Positions 46,001 to 56,269 of a stretch of 64,000 nucleotides of DNA are shown in pieces. Origin of the DNA: Alteromonas sp. MMG017. GTDB lineage: Bacteria > Pseudomonadota > Gammaproteobacteria > Enterobacterales > Alteromonadaceae. Numbering within the stretch: position 1 is the first letter of the stretch; each line of letters begins with the position of its first letter. Where the stretch lies: NCBI RefSeq assembly GCF_018100795.1, contig NZ_JAGJDY010000013.1, forward strand, positions 44,669 to 108,668, in the 5' to 3' direction. A program made the translations under genes and the position numbers. The notes beneath the pieces were generated by a model, which saw nothing but the letters and a program-made list of their open reading frames with translations, ran no database searches and was not told the origin of the DNA.

Positions 46001-47893
46001 GAAGATAGCTTTGTATTAGCGCATGCCATGGTTGATAACCAACCAGGTGAAGGGTTAACTATTGATGCTCCTTCAGCTATTCCTCAGTTAACTGAGTTCG
46101 ACGTACGCTTTACTTGGGATTTAACCGACGCGGTTGAAGGTGACATCTACATTGGTGCTGTTTCAATGGGTACTGATGCTGAGAACGTTGACAACCTTGG
46201 CGTTATCCCTGTTGATATTGTTCGTGCTGAAGACGATGTTTATGTAACTGCTGAGTCTGAAGAGCGTGTACTACCTGGTGAAGAAGCTACTTTCTATGTA
46301 AACGTACTTCCAAACTTTACTACGGAAGACCGTGACTATGAAATTTCACTAACGCTACCAGATAACGTTACGTTAGTTGAAGGTTCATTGTCTCACGACG
46401 GTGTTGCCACTGAAAATACGCTTTCTTGGTCTATTACCCAAGAGTCGTTACTTGGTGCTACTCCATCTTATGCAATTACTACTAATGCTACTGATGCGTT
46501 CTGTGCTAACCCTGACTTTGGTCAAGGCGGTGGATACATCGACCTAGCCGGTTTTGGTATTGGACAGGATGATACATTAGATGGAGATACAGTAGACGGA
46601 ACTTATACCCTTCCTGCTTACTTCCTAGGCACAATGTATGATGCAGTTACAGTCACTGATGATGGTTTTGTTACTGTCGGTAATAGCTTGGGTACTGCAC
46701 CGTGGATAAACCAAGGATTACCTGACGTAGCCGAGCCAAACGGCGTAATTGCACCACTATGGCGCGACCAAGAATTTGACGTTGCTAACGGCGTAGGTGT
46801 TTCTGTCGCTTCTGCAGGCGCTGCCTATACTATCATTGAATGGGATAACATGAGGTTCTATAATCTCAGCGAAGAGTACGCTGATATTGCAGATTACCAG
46901 ATTGTTTTCTTCAATGAGCCAACTGAAGGTCAACCAAACATCGTGTTCTCATACGATAATGTGACACAGCAACTTGGTAGTACTTTGCCTGTGACCATTG
47001 GTTACGAAGATATTGATGGCGCTAAGGGTCAAGCTGCTTACTACACGCCTTATAACCAAGACTTCTTTGATGCAAACTTTGATACAGAAATTGTATCTGG
47101 TACGCAAATCTGTATGTATCTTGACGACGTTGATAGCAGCCCTACTCAATTAGCTTACACCGTTATGGTAAATGCTGATGACGCTGGTGGTGCTATTCAA
47201 ATGATGGCGATGTCAGAAGTAACTAACATCCCTGGTGCATCATCTGCAGTATCTGAAACTTATGAAGGTTTACAAGTTGAAGGTCCTCCGGTTGTTACTA
47301 TTGACGGCATGACAGTGGCAACACTGGAAGTTGTTGAATTAATGGAGTTGAACTTACCTGGTCTAGTTGAAGAGCCTAATGGCGACGCTGTCGACATTAC
47401 TTGGAAGCAAGTTGAAGGGCCAGCAGCTATCATTGCAGGTGCGGGCATAGAAGAAGCTATCTTAGTTGCTCCGGAAGTAACTGAAGATACGCTAATCGTG
47501 CTTGAGCTTACTGCGACTGATAGTAACGGTAACACTACAATGGCAACAGCCAATGTAACGATAAAAGATAACTTACCACCTGTTATCAACATCACTGCTC
47601 CGCTAACGGTTGAAGAAGGTGAGTCAATCACTGTTTCTGCTACAGCAACAGATCCAGAAGGTGATGACGTTACATTCACTATCAATGACATCTCAGGCTC
47701 AAGTCTAACGACTACAGCGCCTAATACGAACACCACCATTGCTGTTCAGTTTGAAGTGGTTGCATTTGATGGTTTAAATACAACAACAGAAACAGTAACC
47801 GTAAGCGTTACTGATAAGAGCGGTGGTTCAATGGGTTGGTTAGCATTGCTACTTGTTCCAGTTGTGTATCTACGTAGACGTAAAATGAAATAA
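43007..47893 (+). CDS. Large secreted subtilisin-like (S8) protease with GlyGly-CTERM
   Basis: A 1628-residue secreted serine protease. Signal peptide MNNKVTLAVSAALMSM..SAA; I9-type inhibitor propeptide (about 55-190, ending near VKNVERDEMYQL); S8 catalytic domain with Asp229 in VAVLDTGINSDHP, His308 in NGHGSHTAST, an Asn-region SAGNSGPD, and Ser663 in GTSMSGPHVAG; a PA domain inserted at about 475-595 (AGEIVVCDRGEIARVAK). Then a fibronectin/pre-peptidase-like tail with repeated beta domains, including two PKD/cadherin-like blocks near the end (VTWKQ-type and ITAPLTVEEGESITVSATA). The extreme C-terminus GGSMGWLALLLVPVVYLRRRK is a textbook GlyGly-CTERM signal, so rhombosortase processing and type II secretion are expected. 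GTG start supported by GGAGG 6 bases upstream. Likely degrades extracellular protein for nutrition. Confidence 0.93.
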   Translation: MNNKVTLAVSAALMSMSMHSAAELSSATESFSVTADQLKAVKATSINKYKNTKTVSTPKTLYTAEKGLENKDYIYFVHLSDDAVASYDGGVEGLEATNPQLKKEVSVTRSKSTASKRLDASLPEVKAYASYLEKKQAEVIAKAESAVGSLETIAEYKYALNAIAVKASPAEAEAIARLPGVKNVERDEMYQLDTDTGPILIGAPAVWDGTANESGVGRQGEGVVVAVLDTGINSDHPSFADVGGDGYDHTNPLGADVYLGECAVEAEVRCNDKLIGIYSYPSISDVYADATIFPQNGTIRFGEDYNGHGSHTASTAAGNVLVDVAEVTAEFDVNASDGVATGFTFGQISGVAPHSNIISYQVCQPGNTGDTYAGCTGAAMAAAVDDAVESGIVDVINFSISGGGYPWSGSLNAAWLNARNAGIFIAQSAGNSGPDPETTEKHAPWITVVAASTHGRSVEYDKEISFTGGATELGAIDGKSNSGAVTASIVYAGDYSNANDPDGDPAQCLQPFPEDTFAGEIVVCDRGEIARVAKASNVASGGAAGFVLANLADGATSVNNDAYIIPGIHVDATNGDMLRSWLAEGEGHTASITASQGILTVDDDAADIMADFSSRGPNTSISTLTPSVTAPGVSIYAAYSDEQYGQDSTGSAPADYAYLQGTSMSGPHVAGAAALVRHEKPSWTPDQVRSALMMTATTDVLKEDGVTAADWFDMGAGRIEVDLAVQSGLVMDETDANYASADPALGGEPRTLNLPSVTDDNCVGSCTWTRTVTATKDGSWSVDGMGISDGIEITVTPATFDLTAGQSQELTIEIDAFRAESDVWSFGQINLVSGSSPDLHLPVSIVASNGNLPDEIDFEVHRNQDSYLLEDVMAVEITDLQVTSYGLTKATKVEGMVAQDSDNNDYLDDLEDGLHITQIEVPEGTLRLVAATMDTTSPDLDLRILFDSNADGIPQEDEEVAIAATAATEEYVSVEMPEAGSYWVIVQNWAASSDEEGFEDSFVLAHAMVDNQPGEGLTIDAPSAIPQLTEFDVRFTWDLTDAVEGDIYIGAVSMGTDAENVDNLGVIPVDIVRAEDDVYVTAESEERVLPGEEATFYVNVLPNFTTEDRDYEISLTLPDNVTLVEGSLSHDGVATENTLSWSITQESLLGATPSYAITTNATDAFCANPDFGQGGGYIDLAGFGIGQDDTLDGDTVDGTYTLPAYFLGTMYDAVTVTDDGFVTVGNSLGTAPWINQGLPDVAEPNGVIAPLWRDQEFDVANGVGVSVASAGAAYTIIEWDNMRFYNLSEEYADIADYQIVFFNEPTEGQPNIVFSYDNVTQQLGSTLPVTIGYEDIDGAKGQAAYYTPYNQDFFDANFDTEIVSGTQICMYLDDVDSSPTQLAYTVMVNADDAGGAIQMMAMSEVTNIPGASSAVSETYEGLQVEGPPVVTIDGMTVATLEVVELMELNLPGLVEEPNGDAVDITWKQVEGPAAIIAGAGIEEAILVAPEVTEDTLIVLELTATDSNGNTTMATANVTIKDNLPPVINITAPLTVEEGESITVSATATDPEGDDVTFTINDISGSSLTTTAPNTNTTIAVQFEVVAFDGLNTTTETVTVSVTDKSGGSMGWLALLLVPVVYLRRRKMK

Positions 47894-47921
47894 GCGATAT
47901 CGCTTAGATATTACTTAAACG

Positions 47922-47950
47922 TAAAAGGCCGCTGTTAAGCGGCCTTTTTT
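47922..47950 (+). terminator. Intrinsic terminator after the S8 protease
   Basis: Stem AAAGGCCGCT / AGCGGCCTTT with a short loop followed by TTTTTT, about 30 bases after the stop. A separate palindrome AAGCGATATCGCTT overlaps the stop codon region. Confidence 0.9.
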
Positions 47951-48008
47951 ATATCTTCAGTATCAGTACCCTACCTAACGTTAATGCTACCTCACCTACG
48001 CGATTTCA

Positions 48009-49400
48009 TTATTCTTCATCTGACAATCTTGTTAATGTGTCGTCTAATCGCTTGTTAGGCTGCACGCCCATTTCTCTGAACTTCTCAACTTGCCGCACTA
48101 AATTTCCTCGCCCACTTGAAAGCTTATTCATTGCGGCATCGTAACTGCCATGGGCGCTATCTAGTGCTTTACCAATCTTTTCTATATCAGATACAAAGCC
48201 GACAAATTTATCGTAAAGCTTTCCTGCTTGTTCTGCGATGAGCTGCGCGTTTTGATTTTGGTATTCGTATTGCCAAATATTGTTGATGGTACGAAGCGCC
48301 ACAAGCAAGTTCGTAGGGCTAACCAACATAATATTATGATTAAGCGCGAGAGACACAAGGTCAGGCTCTTCTTCAATCGCTAACAAGAACGCAGGCTCAA
48401 TAGGAATAAAGAGTAGAACATAATCTAATGTTCGCAGCCTTTTAAGGGATTGATATTCTTTAGCGCCCAGCCCTTTAATATGGCCTTTTATTGAAGCCAC
48501 GTGTGCACTTAGATATTGTTTGCGGCTGGTGTCGTCATCACAGTTAAAATATTGCTCATACGCCGCTAAGCTTACTTTCGAATCGATAATCACATCTTTG
48601 TCGTTGGGTAAATGCACCACAACATCAGGTTGCAACCGCCTACCCTGTTCAGATTGCGCCGATACCTGGGTTTCAAATTCATGACCTTCGCGAAGCCCTG
48701 ATTCTTTGAGTATGCGCTCTAAAATAACCTCGCCCCAATTACCTTGTTTTTTGTTATCGCCTTTAAGTGCGTTAGTTAATGCAGAGGCTTCTTCGGTTAT
48801 ACGCTGATTTAACGCCTTTAAACTTAAAATTTCCGTTTTTAGCGATGCTCGTTCTTGCCCTTCACGAATGTGTTGTTCTGAAATTTGTTGTTTGAACCCA
48901 TCCAATTGAGATTTAAACGGCGCTAATACCGCTTCAATATTATGTTTACTTTGGGTTTGATAGGTTGCGCTTTTCTCATCAAAAATTTTGTTCGCTAAGT
49001 TTTCAAACTGGGTTTGTAAACGTTGTTCAGACGAATGCATTAACGCAAGCTTTTCCTCATGATTCTGCATAAGCGCATCCAGCCTCGCTTTTTGCGCTTC
49101 GTATTGCGCTTGCAACTTACTGTACTCTTTTTGCAGGACGCTCAAGGATTCACCAAGTTGTAGTTTCTCAGCTAATAGCTGCTCATACTGACGTGATTTT
49201 TCAACCAGCATGCCCATACGTTCTTGGGTTTCGTTTGAGGCTTGCTGCAGAACAAGTAACGCATCACTTTTTTCAGCCACTTGATCGCGAGCCTGATTCA
49301 ATGTTCTACGGGTCACTATTAGCAAAACAAGAAAAATTAACGCCAGTAATAAGAGGCCAGCATTTAAATATTGGGGGGGAAAATCAGGTAAGGAATACAT
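48009..49400 (-). CDS. rmuC: RmuC-family DNA recombination-limiting protein
   Basis: A 463-residue protein with one N-terminal membrane helix (LNAGLLLLALIFLVLLIVTRR), a long coiled coil (about 35-200), and the RmuC nuclease-like domain: NKKQGNWGEVILERILKESGLREG, LPNDKDVIIDSKVSLAAYE (PD-(D/E)xK-type core) and FIPIEPAFLLAI. E. coli RmuC (475 residues) limits inversion at short inverted repeats. It lies alone between the protease gene (convergent) and the fumarase gene upstream, separated from it by a terminator. Confidence 0.94.
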   Translation of the reverse strand: MYSLPDFPPQYLNAGLLLLALIFLVLLIVTRRTLNQARDQVAEKSDALLVLQQASNETQERMGMLVEKSRQYEQLLAEKLQLGESLSVLQKEYSKLQAQYEAQKARLDALMQNHEEKLALMHSSEQRLQTQFENLANKIFDEKSATYQTQSKHNIEAVLAPFKSQLDGFKQQISEQHIREGQERASLKTEILSLKALNQRITEEASALTNALKGDNKKQGNWGEVILERILKESGLREGHEFETQVSAQSEQGRRLQPDVVVHLPNDKDVIIDSKVSLAAYEQYFNCDDDTSRKQYLSAHVASIKGHIKGLGAKEYQSLKRLRTLDYVLLFIPIEPAFLLAIEEEPDLVSLALNHNIMLVSPTNLLVALRTINNIWQYEYQNQNAQLIAEQAGKLYDKFVGFVSDIEKIGKALDSAHGSYDAAMNKLSSGRGNLVRQVEKFREMGVQPNKRLDDTLTRLSDEE

Positions 49401-49436
49401 AAAAACACACGCACTGTTAATTTATACAGCACTATA

Positions 49437-49467
49437 AACAAAAACAGGTGCCAATGGCACCTGTTTT
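49437..49467 (-). terminator. Intrinsic terminator after fumarase
   Basis: A 12-base perfect stem AAAACAGGTGCC / GGCACCTGTTTT with a 3-base loop, 16 bases after the fumarase stop. On the minus strand it runs into TTTTTGTTT. Confidence 0.9.
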
Positions 49468-49483
49468 AATCACAAATGTATGA

Positions 49484-51013
49484 TTACTTAGATAACGCTT
49501 TATCTAAATCTTCAATTTTTGCTTTCCAAATAGCAGGCCCAGTTTCGTGCGCATTTGCGCCCGTGCTGTCTACTGCTACCGTAACTGGCATATCTTCTAC
49601 GTCAAATTCGTAAATGGCTTCCATACCTAAATCTTCAAACGCCACTACCCGTGACTTCTTGATAGCTTTAGAAACCAAGTACGCTGCACCACCTACGGCC
49701 ATTAAATAAACTGACTGATGCTTTGCAATAGATTTAACCGTTGCAGGCCCACGCTCTGCTTTGCCAATCATACCAATTAGGCCAGTTTTCTCTAACATCA
49801 TGTCAGTGAATTTATCCATACGAGTGGCAGTCGTTGGACCGGCTGGGCCTACTACTTCGTCGCCAACTGCATCAACAGGGCCTACGTAATAAATAAAGCG
49901 ATTGGTTAAATCTACGCCTTCTGGTAATCCTTCACCGTTATCAAGCATAGTTTGAATACGCTTGTGCGCCGCATCACGGCCAGTCAACATTTTTCCAGAA
50001 AGGAGTACGGTTTCGCCCACTTTCCAGTCTTGAATGTCTTCTTTGGTAACATCATTAAGGTTAACGCGACGGGTGTTTTCACTCACTTCCCACGTTACCT
50101 CAGGCCAATCTTCTAATTTAGGTGGCGTAAGTTCAGCTGGACCTGAGCCATCTAAATGAAAATGTGCATGTCGGGTTGCTGCACAGTTAGGGATCATCGC
50201 CACTGGCTTAGATGCCGCATGGGTAGGCAAAGACATAATTTTAACGTCTACTACGGTAGTTAATCCACCTAGGCCTTGTGCACCAATACCCAACTGATTC
50301 ACGCGTTCGAAAATTTCAACACGTAGCTTTTCATCTGTGGTCTCTGGGCCGCGAGCAATAAGCTCTTGGATATCAACCGGATCCATTAGGCTTTCTTTCG
50401 CAAGTACAGCTGCTTTTTCCGCTGTACCGCCAATACCTATACCTAGCATTCCAGGTGGACACCAGCCCGCCCCCATCGTTGGTAACGTTTTAACTACCCA
50501 ATCAGCAATATTATCGCTGGGGTTTAACATTACCATTTTAGATTTGTTTTCTGAGCCGCCGCCTTTCGCCGCAATCATTACTTCAACTTTTTCACCGGGC
50601 ACCATATCAATGTGCACAACTGACGGTGTGTTGTCTTTGGTGTTGGTTCGTGCGCCTGCGGGGTCGGCAACGATAGATGCGCGTAATGGGTTATCTGGAT
50701 TTAGATAAGCGCGGCGAGTGCCTTCATCAACCATCTGTTGAACGGTCATGTCGGTTTTATCCCAAGTCACACCCATGCCTACTTTTACAAAGCAGGTCAC
50801 AATACCGGTGTCTTGACACAAAGGACGTTTCCCTTCAGCTGACATTCTAGAGTTAATAAGGATTTGTGCCATCGCATCTTTAGCTGCTTGGCTTTCTTCT
50901 CGGTTGTACGCTGCTTCTACGGCTTTAACGTAGTCGAGCGGGTGATAGTAAGAGATAAACTGTAGGGAATCTTCAATGCTATCAATGAAGTCCTGTTGGC
51001 GGATAACGGTCAT
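49484..51013 (-). CDS. fumA: Class I fumarate hydratase (iron-sulfur)
   Basis: A 509-residue fumarase of the oxygen-sensitive 4Fe-4S class that converts fumarate and malate in the TCA cycle. Alpha-type domain: RPLCQDTGIVTCFVK with a cluster Cys, KGGGSENKSKM, and WCPPGMLGIGIGGTAEKAA; a second cluster region in MIPNCAATRHAHFH; beta-type domain: GKMLTGRDAAHKRI, YYVGPVDAVGDEVVGPAGPTTATRMD and IGKAERGP. Both domains are in one chain as in E. coli FumA/FumB (548), slightly shorter. A GAGGA lies close before the ATG. The upstream gap of 263 bases to pabB contains the palindrome GTTAAATTTAAC at 51139-51150. The choice among FumA/FumB paralogues is not possible here. Confidence 0.94.
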   Translation of the reverse strand: MTVIRQQDFIDSIEDSLQFISYYHPLDYVKAVEAAYNREESQAAKDAMAQILINSRMSAEGKRPLCQDTGIVTCFVKVGMGVTWDKTDMTVQQMVDEGTRRAYLNPDNPLRASIVADPAGARTNTKDNTPSVVHIDMVPGEKVEVMIAAKGGGSENKSKMVMLNPSDNIADWVVKTLPTMGAGWCPPGMLGIGIGGTAEKAAVLAKESLMDPVDIQELIARGPETTDEKLRVEIFERVNQLGIGAQGLGGLTTVVDVKIMSLPTHAASKPVAMIPNCAATRHAHFHLDGSGPAELTPPKLEDWPEVTWEVSENTRRVNLNDVTKEDIQDWKVGETVLLSGKMLTGRDAAHKRIQTMLDNGEGLPEGVDLTNRFIYYVGPVDAVGDEVVGPAGPTTATRMDKFTDMMLEKTGLIGMIGKAERGPATVKSIAKHQSVYLMAVGGAAYLVSKAIKKSRVVAFEDLGMEAIYEFDVEDMPVTVAVDSTGANAHETGPAIWKAKIEDLDKALSK

Positions 51014-51276
51014 GACATCCTCTTTTTTTATTTTGCTTTCGTGGTCTTAGCCTGCTAAAAAAGCGTATACTAGCGCATCTGTTAGCACCGTACCATGTAA
51101 AATATGGGTGAAGCTTTGCGATAAAACAAACTTGTGCTGTTAAATTTAACGCGCTTAGCTAACGTTATCTGATTGATACCGTTCAAATACTGTTAAATTG
51201 ACCGTTCAGTTGCCAATTAACGCTGCTTCAGTGCCAACAACATTCTTCTTAACCTGTTGTATAGAGTTAGTTTTTA

Positions 51277-52782
51277 ATGCCCGCAACATCGCTAATTACC
51301 ATTACGCCAATCAGCACATCGCCTTCCCTTTGTCTTGTAGATATTTTTGAGCGGGTAGCCCACTGCACGGGAGCCATTTTGCTTGATACTTGTGGCTCGA
51401 CAAAAAGCAATGGTCGCTACAATGTGATGGTATGGGAACCGAGCGCTACCGTAACGGCCAAACATGGCGAAGCGGCTTTAGTGCAGTTAGCTGGTAATGA
51501 GGCATTTGCAACCGACCTTCTACCTTTTGAAGCCGTAACACACTACCTTCATGCTTCTGTGGCCAATCTTAAGGTACATGAGCTTAGTCAATCGTTAGCC
51601 AACCGACTCCCTTTTATAGTAGGTGTAGCCGGTTTTGCAGGCTACGATGCGGGGCGGTATTACGAAAAGCTTCCGGCGAAAGCGGCGCAAACTTATACCA
51701 CCCCCGATTTTTCCGTAGGGCTATACCTGTCTTCGTTAATTGAGGATACGGTAACAGGCACCCTATATTTTTGTTCGGCAAAAGGTGAAACTACCCCACC
51801 TGACTTTATCACACAGCCCAGTTCTGATACTGATTTTACAGATGGTGCTGATGATACCAATCAGGCCTGTTTAGCCTCTATCAATGATGAGAAAGTACAA
51901 GGTGAAGATGATACCAAAACGTCATTTTCATTAACCAGTGAATGGAAGTCTAACCTAACTAAAGAAGCCTACATTGGCTGTATTGAACGCATTCATGACT
52001 ATTTAAAAGCCGGCGACTGTTATCAAGTTAACATGGCGCAGCGATTCTCAGCTACATACACTGGCGACTGCTGGCAAGCCTATCGCGCTCTGCGTGAAAG
52101 CAACCAAGCGCCCTTTTCCGCATTCATTCAATTAAAAAACAGCACTATTTTAAGTATATCCCCCGAACGCTTTATTAGCGTGAAGCAGGGCGTGGTGGAA
52201 ACTAAACCGATTAAAGGCACGCGCCCACGGTTCAGTGATGAAGCAGAAGATGCGCGAAGCGCTCAGTCTTTGCTGACTGCTTCAAAAGATCGTGCCGAAA
52301 ACCTTATGATTGTCGATTTACTGCGAAATGATCTTTCAAAGCACTGTAAGCCCCATTCAGTGAAAGTGCCTGAGTTATTTGCGCTAGAGAGCTATGAAGC
52401 AGTACACCACTTAGTGAGCACTGTTGTTGGCGAACTTAACGACGACGCGACCCCATTAGATTTACTTGCCTCCTCGTTCCCTGGCGGTTCTATTACAGGT
52501 GCACCTAAAATTAGGGCGATGGAGATTATCGACGAACTTGAAGTGCATAGACGAAATATCTATTGCGGCAGTATTTTTTATATGGGCTTTCGTGAAGATA
52601 TGGATTCAAGTATTTGTATTCGAACGCTGCTTGGAGAGAATAACCAGCTGCATTGCTGGGCTGGTGGTGGTATTGTTTTAGATTCAGTGGCTAATGACGA
52701 GTACAAAGAAACCTTGGATAAAGTGTCTAAAATTCTGCCAGTGCTAACCTCCCATTTTGGAGCAGGCCGTGAACAGAGCTGA
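51277..52782 (+). CDS. pabB: Aminodeoxychorismate synthase component I
   Basis: PabB converts chorismate and ammonia to aminodeoxychorismate for folate synthesis. The chorismate-binding domain has AGDCYQVNMAQRF, FSAFIQL.., ISPERFISVK, the catalytic block ETKPIKGTRPR, DRAENLMIVDLLRNDLSKHC and FPGGSITGAPKIRAMEIIDELE, ending in CWAGGGIVLDS. PIKGTRPR, with Lys as in PabB, and the absence of an adjacent glutaminase or trpD argue for PabB over TrpE. Length 501 against 453 in E. coli; the N-terminal domain is longer and includes a variable Asp-rich loop. No strong ribosome binding site precedes ATG 51277. It overlaps nudL by 14 bases. Confidence 0.92.
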   Translation: MPATSLITITPISTSPSLCLVDIFERVAHCTGAILLDTCGSTKSNGRYNVMVWEPSATVTAKHGEAALVQLAGNEAFATDLLPFEAVTHYLHASVANLKVHELSQSLANRLPFIVGVAGFAGYDAGRYYEKLPAKAAQTYTTPDFSVGLYLSSLIEDTVTGTLYFCSAKGETTPPDFITQPSSDTDFTDGADDTNQACLASINDEKVQGEDDTKTSFSLTSEWKSNLTKEAYIGCIERIHDYLKAGDCYQVNMAQRFSATYTGDCWQAYRALRESNQAPFSAFIQLKNSTILSISPERFISVKQGVVETKPIKGTRPRFSDEAEDARSAQSLLTASKDRAENLMIVDLLRNDLSKHCKPHSVKVPELFALESYEAVHHLVSTVVGELNDDATPLDLLASSFPGGSITGAPKIRAMEIIDELEVHRRNIYCGSIFYMGFREDMDSSICIRTLLGENNQLHCWAGGGIVLDSVANDEYKETLDKVSKILPVLTSHFGAGREQS

Positions 52783-53341
52783 TTTCCTCCGCCAATTTCA
52801 TCATTTGCGTCAAACGCACAGAGAGCCCGATTACCCGCTTAAATCTAGAGGCAGACCAGCTGCGGTATTAATTCCGCTAATGGACTATGGTAATGAGCTG
52901 ACAGTTTTGCTCACAGAGCGTGCACATCACTTACGTCATCATCCAGGCCAAATTAGTTTTCCCGGTGGCGCAGTAGATGAAGTAGACAACAGCGTTTTCG
53001 ACGCTGCACTTCGTGAAGCCCGTGAAGAAATAGGCATGCCTTCTGAAAACGTAGAAATTATTGGTGTGTTGCCGAATTACAGGACAGTAAGCGGTTATCA
53101 AATAGCGCCGGTTGTGGGTTTTGTTGAACCCAGTTTTACGCCCGTTATCGACCCTAACGAAGTAGAAAGTGCTTTCGAGGTTCCATTAGCCCATGTGCTG
53201 GACCGCAAAAATCACCTTATTCATACCGCGCGCAAAGGTAAGCGTTCATCGCCTATCTACTTTATTCCGTGGAATGAACATATGATTTGGGGCGCTACGG
53301 CTGCCATATTACGTAACCTGTCTCACCATATTCATCCTTAA
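52769..53341 (+). CDS. nudL: Nudix hydrolase NudL (CoA pyrophosphatase-like)
   Basis: A 190-residue Nudix enzyme of the NudL/YeaB family, thought to cleave coenzyme A to phosphopantetheine and ADP. The NudL-type extended Nudix box is seen as FPGGAVDEVD .. AALREAREEIG (REAREEIG is canonical; one extra residue precedes it, as in E. coli NudL). VLPNYRTVSGYQIAPVVGFV and PIYFIPWNEHMIWGATAAIL are also family blocks. The GTG at 52769 with GGAG 6 bases upstream is preferred to a TTG four codons earlier. It overlaps pabB, and this pabB-nudL pairing is conserved in enteric bacteria. Confidence 0.94.
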   Translation: MNRADFLRQFHHLRQTHREPDYPLKSRGRPAAVLIPLMDYGNELTVLLTERAHHLRHHPGQISFPGGAVDEVDNSVFDAALREAREEIGMPSENVEIIGVLPNYRTVSGYQIAPVVGFVEPSFTPVIDPNEVESAFEVPLAHVLDRKNHLIHTARKGKRSSPIYFIPWNEHMIWGATAAILRNLSHHIHP

Positions 53342-53512
53342 GCTTACCAACGCTTAAATACACTTGCCTCGGCGTGCTCTTAATTGGGTGTGGTTAAATA
53401 TTTCTTTACACCACATTAGCAATTCTAATCAATTGATTAGCTTTTCTGTATTGTAGTTAAGCCCGTCTACATGCATGATCTACTTATTAGTAATTTAGAC
53501 TGGTGTAATTTT

Positions 53513-54886
53513 ATGATTAGTGTTTTTGATATGTTTAGCGTGGGTATTGGCCCTTCAAGCTCACACACCGTTGGCCCCATGCGGGCGGGTGCTGAATTTG
53601 CTAAAACACTTGCAACAGACACCGCGCTGTTTTCAAAAATCACCTCAGTTAAAGTGGAATTGTTTGGTTCTTTAGGTCAAACCGGTATTGGTCACGGAAC
53701 AGGTAAAGCCGTGATCCTTGGGCTATCTGGTGAAATGCCTGAAAGCATTGACGTAAATAAAATAGAGCCACTGCTAGAAGATGTACGAAACCAAGAGTCT
53801 TTGTACCTCAATGGCGAGAAGCCCATTTTGTTTCCAAACAAAAATGCGATTGTTTTTCACCGACGTAAAACACTTCCCAAACATGCCAATGCACTTACCT
53901 TTTACGTCTACGAAAACGACACATTGCTGTGCGAGCAAACGTACTACAGCATTGGTGGCGGTTTCATCGTAAAAGAAGAAGATTTTGATGCCACTAAGGC
54001 TCACGCAGGTGCCGTTCAAGCGACTGTGCCTTTTCCTTTTAAATCTGGCGCTGCGTTGTTAGAACAATGCAAAAATAACGGGTTGAGTATTAGCGCCCTT
54101 ATGCTTAAAAACGAAACCACTTTTCAACCTGCTCACGCCGTAAAACAAAAGCTGTTTGAAATATGGTTAGTAATGAAGGCCTGTGTGCAACGTGGTATCG
54201 ACAGTGAAGGCATATTGCCAGGTGGCCTTAAAGTAGTGCGCCGTGCACCTGCACTTTATAGACGCCTGCAAACCGAACATACCACCGACCCCATGCAAAC
54301 CATGGACTGGGTAAACTTGTTTGCCTTAGCGGTAAATGAAGAAAATGCAGCTGGAGGCCGCGTGGTAACGGCCCCTACTAATGGCGCAGCCGGCATTATT
54401 CCAGCGGTTTTACATTATGTAGATAAATTTATTCGCCCAGTGGATGAAGAAGTGGCAAGCCGCTTCTTACTTACCGCAGGAGCCATTGGTATCTTGTACA
54501 AAGAGAATGCATCAATTTCTGGAGCTGAAGTGGGCTGTCAGGGTGAAGTAGGTGTGGCATGCTCTATGGCTGCGGGCGCGCTGGCAGAGATTATGGGCGG
54601 TACTGTACCGGCAGTAGAAAATGCCGCTGAAATTGGTATGGAGCATAACCTAGGGTTAACGTGTGACCCCGTGGGCGGCTTAGTACAGGTTCCTTGTATT
54701 GAACGTAATGCAATGGGTGCGATTAAAGCGATAAACGCTTCACGGTTAGCATTGCGGGGTAGCGGCGAGCACAAGGTGTCGTTAGATAAAGTCATTAAAA
54801 CTATGCGCGATACCGGTAACGACATGAAAACCAAGTACAAAGAAACAGCCCGAGGCGGCCTAGCCGTTAATATTATTGAATGCTAA
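53513..54886 (+). CDS. sdaA: L-serine ammonia-lyase (iron-sulfur)
   Basis: A 457-residue 4Fe-4S enzyme that deaminates L-serine to pyruvate. Features: [22 protein letters not shown] at the start, [35 protein letters not shown], the cluster cysteines in [16 protein letters not shown] and [19 protein letters not shown], and a C-terminal block [10 protein letters not shown] whose final Cys is conserved in the family as an occluding tail. E. coli SdaA has 454 residues and starts MISLFDMF, fixing the start at 53513 rather than at an upstream ATG. Monocistronic, with a terminator after it. Confidence 0.96.
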   Translation: MISVFDMFSVGIGPSSSHTVGPMRAGAEFAKTLATDTALFSKITSVKVELFGSLGQTGIGHGTGKAVILGLSGEMPESIDVNKIEPLLEDVRNQESLYLNGEKPILFPNKNAIVFHRRKTLPKHANALTFYVYENDTLLCEQTYYSIGGGFIVKEEDFDATKAHAGAVQATVPFPFKSGAALLEQCKNNGLSISALMLKNETTFQPAHAVKQKLFEIWLVMKACVQRGIDSEGILPGGLKVVRRAPALYRRLQTEHTTDPMQTMDWVNLFALAVNEENAAGGRVVTAPTNGAAGIIPAVLHYVDKFIRPVDEEVASRFLLTAGAIGILYKENASISGAEVGCQGEVGVACSMAAGALAEIMGGTVPAVENAAEIGMEHNLGLTCDPVGGLVQVPCIERNAMGAIKAINASRLALRGSGEHKVSLDKVIKTMRDTGNDMKTKYKETARGGLAVNIIEC

Positions 54887-54927
54887 ACGTTAGCTGACAT
54901 CACTGAACGTGATAAACCAGTAAATAC

Positions 54928-54978
54928 AAAAAGGCGATTGGGGTTTATAGGTAAAAACACCGCAAATCGCCTTTTTTA
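54928..54978 (+). terminator. Terminator between sdaA and cysB
   Basis: AAAAGGCGATT .. AATCGCCTTTTTT forms an 11-base stem enclosing a 24-base internal loop and ends in a T run on the plus strand. It serves sdaA, and with its flanking A run may also act for cysB from the other side. Confidence 0.8.
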
Positions 54979-55049
54979 TGCTGTTACGTATTTTCATACG
55001 CAAACCGCCAATTCAATTAAGCCAATTGTCTCTTCAATGCTAATCTCGC

Positions 55050-56102
<1,053 letters not shown>

Positions 56103-56269
56103 CTATTACAAAAGTGACAGATTAACCCAGAAAATAGTAGGTAATTTTGCGCTAAATAAGTAATACTGAAAATGGGTTACCTACTGAATAATTGTTTTCC
56201 TTTATCCTTACAGATGTTTTAATTGGTCCAACGCTTTCAATTTTAAGGAAAATAACGGGTTTTATTCAT

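Noticed and set aside
47260..47739. 159-codon minus-strand frame opposite the end of the S8 protease gene
   Set aside because: Antisense to repeated Thr/Val/Glu-rich beta domains; its low-complexity Ser/Thr/Val composition is what such antisense frames give.
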